64,000 bases of DNA from Lachnospiraceae bacterium (GTDB lineage: Bacteria > Bacillota > Clostridia > Lachnospirales > Lachnospiraceae): NCBI GenBank assembly GCA_021770755.1, contig JAETQI010000014.1, positions 1-64,000 on the forward strand, read 5' to 3'. Made by a program: the position numbers and the translations under genes. Shown piece by piece: positions 8,813 to 17,148 of the stretch (position 1 is its first letter; each line of letters opens with the position of its first letter). Under the pieces are notes generated by a model that searched no databases, was not told where the DNA came from, and saw nothing but the letters and a program-made list of their open reading frames with translations.

Positions 8813-9697
8813 ATGAAAGAAACCAGAGGTCAGAAAATATTTAAACTGTTCAACTATACATTCCTTGGGGCTTTGGGATTGATCACATTTTATCCGTTCT
8901 GGTATGTGCTGGTTGCATCCCTGAATACCGGGCGTGATTTCCTGAGGGGCGGCGTGTGGCTGTTTCCGCGCGAATTTACGCTGGAAAACTTTGCAAAGGC
9001 ATTTCATGACAGCAGGATTTTTCCGTCGTTAAAGATTTCTGTGGCGGCGACATTGTTAAGCCTTGTGATCGGATTGACTTTCACGGCGCTGGCGGCGTAT
9101 GCCATGAGTGTCAAAACCTTGCCTGGAAGGACGTTTCTAAGCTTCTTCTGGTATTTTACCACCATTTTCTCGGGTGGTATGATTCCGTATTTTATCGTGC
9201 TGCGGTCTTTGAGGCTGACTTCGAGCTTCTGGCTGTATGTGATTCCAGGTATATACAGTTTTTACAATTTCGTACTGCTGCGGACCAGCTTTTCCAACAT
9301 TCCTTACGAACTGCGGGAGTCGGCACAGTTGGACGGGGCCAGTGAGTGGACGATACTGAGCAGGATCTATATCCCGCTTTCCAAACCGATTCTGGCAACG
9401 CTGGCACTGTTCATAGGCGTCGGCAAGTGGAATGACTGGTTTACGGCGGCGTATTATCAGAGCAAGACCGCACTGTATCCGGCGGCAACCGTGTTGCAGA
9501 GGATTCTTGCGGAGGCTTCCGCGGGCAGCCAGGTGAAGGTCGGACAAGAGACGGCGGTGGGTTCTCTGACCAGTTATACTTCGCAGTCTTTGCAGATGGC
9601 TTTTGTCATGATCCTGACGATGCCCATTGTGGTGGTATATCCTTTCCTGCAGAAGTATTATGTGAAAGGTGTTATGGTCGGTTCTGTAAAAGGATGA
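8813..9697 (+). CDS. carbohydrate ABC transporter permease (LplC/YtcP-like)
   Basis: The 294-residue inner-membrane subunit has about six membrane segments and the EAA-type loop YELRESAQLDGASEWTILSRI (about residues 175-195), which contacts the ATPase. It is the second permease of the importer, following the frameshifted partner by 16 bases. The start at 8813 (MKETRGQKIF) has GGAGGGAG ahead of it; an upstream in-frame ATG at 8777 overlaps the previous gene and has no such site. No ATPase gene is present, so a shared MsmK/UgpC-type ATPase elsewhere presumably energises it, as is common for these systems. Confidence 0.9.
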   Translation: MKETRGQKIFKLFNYTFLGALGLITFYPFWYVLVASLNTGRDFLRGGVWLFPREFTLENFAKAFHDSRIFPSLKISVAATLLSLVIGLTFTALAAYAMSVKTLPGRTFLSFFWYFTTIFSGGMIPYFIVLRSLRLTSSFWLYVIPGIYSFYNFVLLRTSFSNIPYELRESAQLDGASEWTILSRIYIPLSKPILATLALFIGVGKWNDWFTAAYYQSKTALYPAATVLQRILAEASAGSQVKVGQETAVGSLTSYTSQSLQMAFVMILTMPIVVVYPFLQKYYVKGVMVGSVKG

Positions 9698-9765
9698 GTC
9701 AGTCATTTTTTTACCCGAAATATAAGAAATATTTATCAAAATATTTATCAAAGGAGGACAAGATT

Positions 9766-11571
9766 ATGAAGAGAAAAGCAATGGCATTGTTGCTGACAGC
9801 GGCAATGGTGGCAGGTATGCTTACCGGATGCGGCGGCAGTGGCGGCCAGGCTCAAACGGGCGGTAAGGCGGAATCCGGGACGCAGGGGGACAAGAAGGAT
9901 ACCAGCGCAGGAAATACCGATACGGGGAATACCGGTGCGGATGATGCGGACGGAGAGTATTATGTGGATGAGGACGGAAACCGCTATAAGAAGTTTGACG
10001 ATGTGAAACTGACTATGCTGATCTGCTGGAACGGCGGATTTAAGACTGCGGACGATCAGTACAACAATGATGTGGCAAAAGCGATCCGCGACAGGATCGG
10101 CGTTACCGTAGAATTCGAAGAGAATATGATGCCTGAGTCAGAGAAACTGAATCAGATGTTTGCAACCGGCGATATGCCGGATATGGTCAACGCGCCTTAT
10201 TGGGGCGGCACGACCGGTGAGACGACCATTATCAAGAAAGCGGGAGCGGAAGGCCGTCTGCTCGATATCAAGGATATGGTTCCGAACTATCCCAATATCG
10301 CAGATGCGTATGATATCGGCGTTATCAGCAAAAAGTACCTTGAGAATGATATAGAGACCGCAGATGGCGCCAGATATGTACTGCCTACGGAAGTCGCAGG
10401 CGATATAGAGGACATTAACCTGTGGGCGTACGGCGTGTTTGTAAGGGGTGATGTGGGAGAAGCCCTGGGCATAGACCCGGCTTCCATCAAGACGTCGGAA
10501 GAGCTGCTGGACTTCATGATCAAAGCAAGGGATTACGGGTTTAAGGACGTAAACGGCAATGACTGTATCGTGGCTACCACTTATCATAATGGCTGGGATT
10601 ATGACAACTATGCGCAGAGCTTTAACGCGAAGAAACTCACAAGATATGAACTGGATGAGAATGGCAATGTGGTTCATGACAAGCTGACAGAGGGCTGGGT
10701 CAACAAGCAGTTGTTCTTCTGGAAGATGGTTCATGAGGGGATTCTGGACAAGGAGTGCTTCACGCAGTCTGATGACCGCGGCAAGGAGAAGGTCGGTAAC
10801 GGCACGGCGCTGTTCTCATGCGCGCAGTATGTCATGACGGTGGACGCGACGAAGCAGACCGGGCTGTATGATACCAATCCGGAGATGCGGTACGTTCCGG
10901 TTGGACCGCTGAACTACAGTGACGGTTCCCCTTTGTCACAGATCGAGTCAGAGGGTCGGAGCGGCTCCCCTGTCATCTTCTTCCCCACGACCTGCTCCAA
11001 TCTTGATGCGGCTCTGACATGGCTGGATTATGTAAACAGCAAGGAGGGCATGCGGCTGATTTGCTATGGATTTGAAGGCGATACATATGAGCTCAACAGC
11101 GACGGGCAGCCCAGGATGAACGCTGATCTGACTGCCAGGTATGCGACAGATTCTGACAAGGTGAAGGAAGAGCTGCGCGAGAGAGGTATTTTCTACATGC
11201 AGGGCAGGACTTATGTTGCAAGGAAAAATGTAGCATGGTTCGGCGAAGCGGCGCCTTTTGAAGCCGATGCCGAGAATGAGTACCTGGCTGCATACAAAAA
11301 GCAGCGTCCTGCAGAGATCCTTAAGGGCTATGGGATTGATGCCTTAGAGTCTGGCTTTGATGGATATCAGGAATTTGCCGAGTGGGCATTTGATGATACC
11401 AAAGAGAAGGAGTATCGCGAACGCGCATACTTTGCGGACAGCGAGGAGGAAGCAAGAAAGATCCTGGAAGAATATCAGGAATATTTGAGAACCAATGACG
11501 GCGGCAAGATGCAGGCGTTCATAGAATATATGACGGAGCAGTCAAAGACCAGGGATGATATTGTGTACTAA
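9766..11571 (+). CDS. extracellular solute-binding lipoprotein (LplA-like)
   Basis: The 601-residue protein starts at the ATG at 9766 with AAGGAGG nine bases before it. A lipoprotein signal peptide (MKRKAMALLLTAAMVAG) ends in a lipobox LTGC and a Gly/Ser/Asp-rich linker (about residues 25-65). The mature part is a large family 1-type binding protein like those paired with LplB/LplC permeases for oligosaccharides. It is anchored on the outer face of the membrane and would capture the glycan. Its position after both permeases and before mannosidase genes points to a mannose-containing oligosaccharide, which is inference. Confidence 0.9.
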   Translation: MKRKAMALLLTAAMVAGMLTGCGGSGGQAQTGGKAESGTQGDKKDTSAGNTDTGNTGADDADGEYYVDEDGNRYKKFDDVKLTMLICWNGGFKTADDQYNNDVAKAIRDRIGVTVEFEENMMPESEKLNQMFATGDMPDMVNAPYWGGTTGETTIIKKAGAEGRLLDIKDMVPNYPNIADAYDIGVISKKYLENDIETADGARYVLPTEVAGDIEDINLWAYGVFVRGDVGEALGIDPASIKTSEELLDFMIKARDYGFKDVNGNDCIVATTYHNGWDYDNYAQSFNAKKLTRYELDENGNVVHDKLTEGWVNKQLFFWKMVHEGILDKECFTQSDDRGKEKVGNGTALFSCAQYVMTVDATKQTGLYDTNPEMRYVPVGPLNYSDGSPLSQIESEGRSGSPVIFFPTTCSNLDAALTWLDYVNSKEGMRLICYGFEGDTYELNSDGQPRMNADLTARYATDSDKVKEELRERGIFYMQGRTYVARKNVAWFGEAAPFEADAENEYLAAYKKQRPAEILKGYGIDALESGFDGYQEFAEWAFDDTKEKEYRERAYFADSEEEARKILEEYQEYLRTNDGGKMQAFIEYMTEQSKTRDDIVY

Positions 11572-11604
11572 GCGATTCGTTCCATGGAGGAAATATCTGA
11601 AAGG

Positions 11605-11654
11605 TAAGAGGATGCAACTTAATGTGCAGGATGCGATTAAGAGGCATCCTCTTA
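11605..11654 (+). terminator. intercistronic hairpin after the binding-protein gene
   Basis: Perfect 11-bp arms (11605-11615, TAAGAGGATGC, and 11644-11654) enclose a 28-base loop without a following T-run. It probably stabilises the upstream mRNA or attenuates transcription, so that the binding protein is made in excess over downstream enzymes. Confidence 0.5.
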
Positions 11655-11689
11655 GCCGCTGAAACGGTTACAGAAAGAGAGGTTGACAA

Positions 11690-13963
11690 ATGGCATATAT
11701 CAGGGATAAGTCAGAAGAACTGACGGGCTATCAGGCCGGCGAGGAATTCCGCCCCTCTGTGGATCTGGGGTGCGATTTTGTGATGGTGTATGGAACTGAC
11801 GATACGATGCCGGAGCGGATTGCCCAATACAGGGATCAGGGGTATGTCGTGCACTTAATGACAGGCATTGCCTGGGGGGAGTATCAGGATTATCTGGACG
11901 GAAAATGGGATGGGAGGAAACACTGGGATGAAGGGCAGGTGCAGCGGGACGGATCCGGCGTGCGCCACAATCCCACGGTTCCCTATATGGTTCCCACGGT
12001 GGCATTTTCAGAATACCTGACCGAACGGCTGAAAACAGCAGTGGATGCAGGTGTGGAGGCGATCCATATGGAAGAGCCGGAGTTCTGGGACAGGAGCGGC
12101 TATTCGGAGGGATTTCAACGGGAGTATGAGATTTACTATAAAGAACCCTGGCGGCCCCAGCATGAGGATCTCGATGTCCGGTACAGATCGGCGAAACTCA
12201 AAGCTTATCTGTATTGCCGCACGATCGGGAGAGTGGGCGACGCGTTAAAGGAATATGCCAGGGTGAAATATAAAAAAAATCTGAGGATTTACATTCCCAC
12301 ACACAGTCTGTTAAACTATACCCAGTGGAAGATCATGAGTCCCGAGGCGGCGCTGATCGGGATACCGGCGGTGGACGGCTATATCGCGCAGGTCTGGACA
12401 GGAACCAGCAGGGAGGCCAATGTCTTTGAGGGGATTTACAGGGAACGCACTTTTGAGACGGCTTATCTGGAGTATGGCGCCATGCAGGAGCTGGTAAAAG
12501 GGACAGGGCGCAGAATGTGGTTTCTGAATGATCCGATCGAGGATCTGGCGGGATACACATGGGAGAATTACCGCTACAATTACATTAAGACAGCGACCGC
12601 ATCTCTGCTGCACCCTGATATCTGGCACTATGAGATCTGTCCGTGGCCGCATCGGATCTTCGAGGAGAAATATCCCAGACTGCAGCCCGGGATAGCGGAA
12701 AAGATCGAGACATGTGTGGAGACAAAGGAGTCGAAACCCATTCCGCCAGACTACGCAACGCTGTTATCGAGTATGTTCCAGATGTTTGGCGATATGGAGC
12801 AGACGGATATTTCATTGGAAGGCGGGGTGTCGGGTGTCGGCATCTTTATGTCGGACAGCGGGCTGTTCCAGCGGACTTTTCCGGACGGAATTGTGACCGG
12901 GGAGTCGATAGAGGGGCGGCTTCGGGGGATAATGCGCAAAAATTCCGGCAATGCGGTGGATGAGTGGCAGGAGAGGACTCTTATGGAAGAGATCGGTGGT
13001 GATGCATCGATGATGTACGATTTTGTGCAAAGCCCTGCATTTCCGCAGTTTTTTGGCATGGCGCTGCCTTTGCTGAAATACGGACTGCCAGTCAGACCGG
13101 TCCAGTTGGATAATGTGCGGCGGTTTGCCGGCTATCTGGATGACAGCCGCTTTCTGATATTGAGCTACGAATATATCAAGCCGGAAGCGCCGGATGTGAA
13201 TGCATCGCTGCTCTCATGGGTGCGTAAGGGCGGCACGTTGCTGTATATCGGGGACGGAAGCGATCCGTTCCACAAGATCACCTCATGGTGGAGGCAGTCC
13301 GGCTATGAGAATCCGGCACAGCACCTGTTCGAGATGGCAGATATGGAGCGCGCGCCAAAGGATGGCTCTTATCCGGTGGGCAGGGGAAAGATCCTGGTCT
13401 GGAACATGCTGCCGGCGAGGCTTTGCCTGGACAGGGCGTCGGCACAGGATTACAGGGAGCTGGTCAGAAGGGCGCTTCTGGAATGTTCCGTAGACTGGCA
13501 GTACCGAAACGATCTGACACTGCACAGGGGGCCCTATATTATCTCGGCAGTTATGGACGAGAGCGTGCATGACAAGCCGAAAGTGTTTGAGGGATTGTAT
13601 GCCGATCTGCTGCAAAATGATTACCGGATCATTACCCGCAAGGAGATCCGGCCGGATGAGAATGCGATCCTGTTTGACTTTGCAAAGATCGAGAAAGAGG
13701 AGTTCAGGATCATTGGAACGTCCGCGCGGATTGAGGCGGCGGAACCCCTGGAAAATGGCATCCGGTTCCGGTTGAAAACGGCGGACAATATCAAGGTCTT
13801 TGTGAGAGTGCGCCTGCCGCGTCCCGCAGACTGGGTGTATGCGGCAGATGAGGAAGGGAACAGGGTGCCCATATCGATGGAATGGGAGGAAAGAACCCGC
13901 ACACTGATGTTCTCTTATGACAGTCATGCGAGGGCGGTGTACGTGACGGCATGTCTGCCGTAA
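11690..13963 (+). CDS. uncharacterised predicted (beta/alpha)8-barrel protein, candidate glycosidase
   Basis: The 757-residue protein has no signal peptide. I do not recognise a named family. Strand-like hydrophobic stretches recur in barrel order: DFVMVYGTDD, YVVHLMTGIAWG, VPYMVPTV, AIHMEEPEFW, RIYIPTHSLLNY, GYIAQVWTGT, RMWFLNDP and IWHYEICPWP. Glutamates follow strand 4 (MEEPEFW) and strand 8 (HYEICPWP), as retaining glycosidases of the GH42-like clan often show. A Rossmann-like segment (about residues 445-560, with FLILSYEY and GGTLLYIGDGSDPF) resembles the trimerisation domain of such enzymes, and a beta-rich tail follows. It is flanked by the importer lipoprotein and a GH38 mannosidase in the same orientation, so a role in the same glycan pathway is likely. 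Confidence 0.6.
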   Translation: MAYIRDKSEELTGYQAGEEFRPSVDLGCDFVMVYGTDDTMPERIAQYRDQGYVVHLMTGIAWGEYQDYLDGKWDGRKHWDEGQVQRDGSGVRHNPTVPYMVPTVAFSEYLTERLKTAVDAGVEAIHMEEPEFWDRSGYSEGFQREYEIYYKEPWRPQHEDLDVRYRSAKLKAYLYCRTIGRVGDALKEYARVKYKKNLRIYIPTHSLLNYTQWKIMSPEAALIGIPAVDGYIAQVWTGTSREANVFEGIYRERTFETAYLEYGAMQELVKGTGRRMWFLNDPIEDLAGYTWENYRYNYIKTATASLLHPDIWHYEICPWPHRIFEEKYPRLQPGIAEKIETCVETKESKPIPPDYATLLSSMFQMFGDMEQTDISLEGGVSGVGIFMSDSGLFQRTFPDGIVTGESIEGRLRGIMRKNSGNAVDEWQERTLMEEIGGDASMMYDFVQSPAFPQFFGMALPLLKYGLPVRPVQLDNVRRFAGYLDDSRFLILSYEYIKPEAPDVNASLLSWVRKGGTLLYIGDGSDPFHKITSWWRQSGYENPAQHLFEMADMERAPKDGSYPVGRGKILVWNMLPARLCLDRASAQDYRELVRRALLECSVDWQYRNDLTLHRGPYIISAVMDESVHDKPKVFEGLYADLLQNDYRIITRKEIRPDENAILFDFAKIEKEEFRIIGTSARIEAAEPLENGIRFRLKTADNIKVFVRVRLPRPADWVYAADEEGNRVPISMEWEERTRTLMFSYDSHARAVYVTACLP

Positions 13964-13994
13964 CAAAAATAATGAAATCTGGAGGAAAAACGAG

Positions 13995-16900
13995 ATGAAA
14001 CTGATGCATTCGGAATGGAAGGACAGGGTCGGCCATTGGACACGCACCCTGAAAGACGATCTTTATGTACCGTTGGGGGAGATTTCCTGGGAAGCGTTTC
14101 CTACAATGGAATATCTGACGCCGCAGGAGGCACAGGAGGGTGTTTTTACCCCGGTAAGCCCCGGCTATACCTGGGGCAAAATATGGGAGTACTGCTGGTT
14201 TCGCGGCAGTATCACGCTGCCCGCGGAAGCGAAAGGACAGCGCATCGTGATGGATCTGAAGCCTGACGGGGAGTCGGCGCTGTTTGTGAACGGGAAGGCT
14301 TTCGGCACCTACCGCGCTTCCTGGGTGGACGAGCCCCATCATTTTATGGAGGACAATGTGCTCAGCTTCTGCGCGGAGGGCGGGGAACAGTTTGACCTGC
14401 TGATGGAGACCTATGCAGGACATTATTACCCGGAAGCGCCCAGCGGAGGGTGCGCGACCGGTCCCGTGCTGCCGGGGAGCTATGAGGATACCGCGGTAGA
14501 AGGACAGCGGCGGGTTCTGGGAAAATGTACGTATGGGATCTGGAATGAGGATGCCTATCAGCTCTATATGGACGTGGATACGTTGAGCCGGCTTTTGACG
14601 ACGCTGGACGAAACCTCTCTCCGTGCCGCAAAAATTGCGAAGGCGTTGGAACAGTTCACGCTGATCGTGGATTTTGAGCAGCCCAGGGAGCAGCGGATCG
14701 ATTCGTATAAAAAAGCGCGGGAAGCGCTCCGCCCTGTGATGGAGGCAAAGAACGGTTCCAGTGCCCCGGTATTTTATGCGATAGGCAATGCGCACCTTGA
14801 CCTGGCGTGGCTCTGGCCGATGGCAGAGACTTACCGCAAGACCGAGAGAACCTTTGCGGCCCAGTTACGGCTGATCGAGGAATATCCGGAGTATAAGTTT
14901 CTCCAGAGCCAGCCGGCTTCATATGAGATGTGCAAAAAATATTATCCGGAACTGTTTGCAAGGATCAAGGAGGCGGTGAAAGGCGGCCAGTGGATCGCGG
15001 ACGGCGCTATGTGGGTGGAGCCGGATACCAATATGGCGGGCGGAGAAGCCCTGATCCGCCAGTTGGTGCATGGAAAACGATATTATCAGGAAGAGTTTGG
15101 TGTGGACAGCCGCGTGCTCTGGCTGCCGGATACGTTTGGATATACGGCGGCGCTGCCGCAGATTTTAAAAGGCTGCGGGGTGGATTATCTGGTCACACAG
15201 AAGATTTTCTGGTCCTACAATGAGGGGGATCAGTTTCCGTACCATTATTTCACATGGCAGGGCATGGATGGTTCCAAGATCGTTTCTTTCCTGCCTACCA
15301 GCTATACGTACCGCACGGATCCGGTGGAGGCGAACCAGATCTGGAAAAACCGGACGCAGATGCAGGATCTGGACGCGTTCCTGATGCCTTATGGATATGG
15401 CGACGGCGGCGGCGGACCGGCGAGGGATTTCGTGGAATACGCCAGACGGCAGGAGGATCTGGAAGGCAGCGTCAAAGTAAAAATGGCAGGTCCCATGGAA
15501 TTTTTCAAGGATATGGAGGAAAAGGGCGGGCCTGTCAACACTTATGTGGGAGAGCTGTATTTCAGCGCGCACAGGGGAACGTACACTTCCCAGGCGGCGG
15601 TGAAGAAAAATAACCGGCGCTGTGAGCTTGCCATGCGGGAAATGGAGATGTGGAGTTGTCTGGCGTCAGACTGCGGATCAGACTATGACCAGGAGAGGGC
15701 GGACGCGCTGTGGAAGCAGCTTTTGCTGCACCAGTTCCATGATATTCTTCCCGGTTCCTGCATCGGGCGTGTGTACGAGGAGGCGGGAAAGGCGTATCGG
15801 GAGATCCTGGACGGAGCAGAGGAGCTGCAGCAGCAGGCGCTTGCGGCGCTGACGGAGCAGACAGAAGAAAATACCGTGACGGTGTGGAACTCACTGAGCT
15901 TTCCCAGAAAGGCGCTGGTGGAACTGCCGGAGGCGTTTGCGGCAGGCGCGCGGACGCTGGAGGGAGAGCCTGTGCCAGTCCAGCCGTCGGAAGGACTCGT
16001 GAAAGCGCTGGTTACGATCCCGCCCTGTGGTGCGGTTTCGCTGATTCCCGCAGAAGGCGCGTCTTCCGCGGAGGACGCAGAAAAAGGGGCGGTGTCCGTG
16101 AAGCCGTGCAAAGATGGCTATGCGATGGAGAACGGACATATCAGGGCTGTAGTGAATTGCAGGGGCGAGGTGATCTCCTTTGTGCTGAAGGAATCCGGCA
16201 GGGAATTTGCCTCGCAGCCCATGAACAGACTGCATCTGTATAAGGATGTACCCCGCATGTTTGACGCGTGGGATATTGATTCTAATTATACGGAGCAGGA
16301 GATCGAAGCGCTCGCGGAGGTTTCGGTCGAGCAGATCGCAGAAGGTCTGGAGGGTGTGCTGAAAGTGAAAGGCAGGATCAGTGCGTCCGGCTTTGTACAG
16401 TATATCCGTCTGGCGGCGGACAGCAGGCGGCTTGAATTTGAGACGGAGGTTGACTGGAAGGAACTGCACCGGCTGCTGAAAGTGGCATTTCCTGTGGAGG
16501 TATATGCCGAAAACGCGCTTAACGAGATCCAGTTTGGCTATGTGGAACGTCCCACGCACCGCTCCAAACTGTATGACAAGGACAGGTTTGAGGTGTGCAA
16601 CCACCGGTACAGTGCGCTTTGCGACGGTTCCCACGGGGCGGCGGTGCTCAACGACTGCAAATACGGCATCAGCATGAACGCAAACGCATTGGAGCTGACA
16701 CTCCTTCGGGCGTCTGCCACACCGCAGATGCGTGCGGACAATGGGCGCCACACCTTTACCTATGCGTTTACTGCGTGGGAGGGAAGCTTTGCGGACTGCG
16801 ACGTGGTCAGACAGGGTTACGAGCTGAATGTGAAGCCGCCGGTCACGGCAGGGAGCAGAAAATGTTTCAGCGCGGTGGAGATCGCAAAAGACAATGTGAT

Positions 16901-17129
16901 CCTGGACACCATGAAGCCTGCGGAGGACGGAAGCGGCGATATCATCCTGCGCCTGTACGAATCCAAAAAGGCGGCAGTGGAGACCAGCGTATCCGTGCAG
17001 TTTGGTTCAGGCAGGGCTTATCTGTGTGACATGCTCGAAAACATCATAGAAGAGCTGAATGTCACAGACGGGACGATCACACTGCCGTTCCATGCGTTTG
17101 AGATCAAGACGATCAGGATCAAAAAATAG
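13995..17129 (+). CDS. alpha-mannosidase, GH38 (full-length type)
   Basis: The 1044-residue cytoplasmic enzyme has an N-terminal beta-sandwich domain (about residues 1-240), then the GH38 catalytic domain with zinc-binding H267-x-D269 (NAHLDLAWLWP), nucleophile D379 (LPDTFGYTAALPQ) and the zinc-site HQFHDILPGS, then the long beta-rich C-terminal region. Length and domain order match bacterial alpha-mannosidases acting on alpha-1,2/1,3/1,6-mannosides or N-glycan fragments. GGAGGAAAA precedes the ATG, 31 bases after the barrel-protein gene. It is the second GH38 of the locus; the first (3352-6201) lacks this N-terminal domain. Confidence 0.93.
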   Translation: MKLMHSEWKDRVGHWTRTLKDDLYVPLGEISWEAFPTMEYLTPQEAQEGVFTPVSPGYTWGKIWEYCWFRGSITLPAEAKGQRIVMDLKPDGESALFVNGKAFGTYRASWVDEPHHFMEDNVLSFCAEGGEQFDLLMETYAGHYYPEAPSGGCATGPVLPGSYEDTAVEGQRRVLGKCTYGIWNEDAYQLYMDVDTLSRLLTTLDETSLRAAKIAKALEQFTLIVDFEQPREQRIDSYKKAREALRPVMEAKNGSSAPVFYAIGNAHLDLAWLWPMAETYRKTERTFAAQLRLIEEYPEYKFLQSQPASYEMCKKYYPELFARIKEAVKGGQWIADGAMWVEPDTNMAGGEALIRQLVHGKRYYQEEFGVDSRVLWLPDTFGYTAALPQILKGCGVDYLVTQKIFWSYNEGDQFPYHYFTWQGMDGSKIVSFLPTSYTYRTDPVEANQIWKNRTQMQDLDAFLMPYGYGDGGGGPARDFVEYARRQEDLEGSVKVKMAGPMEFFKDMEEKGGPVNTYVGELYFSAHRGTYTSQAAVKKNNRRCELAMREMEMWSCLASDCGSDYDQERADALWKQLLLHQFHDILPGSCIGRVYEEAGKAYREILDGAEELQQQALAALTEQTEENTVTVWNSLSFPRKALVELPEAFAAGARTLEGEPVPVQPSEGLVKALVTIPPCGAVSLIPAEGASSAEDAEKGAVSVKPCKDGYAMENGHIRAVVNCRGEVISFVLKESGREFASQPMNRLHLYKDVPRMFDAWDIDSNYTEQEIEALAEVSVEQIAEGLEGVLKVKGRISASGFVQYIRLAADSRRLEFETEVDWKELHRLLKVAFPVEVYAENALNEIQFGYVERPTHRSKLYDKDRFEVCNHRYSALCDGSHGAAVLNDCKYGISMNANALELTLLRASATPQMRADNGRHTFTYAFTAWEGSFADCDVVRQGYELNVKPPVTAGSRKCFSAVEIAKDNVILDTMKPAEDGSGDIILRLYESKKAAVETSVSVQFGSGRAYLCDMLENIIEELNVTDGTITLPFHAFEIKTIRIKK

Positions 17130-17148
17130 AAACGGGGAAAGGAAAGCT

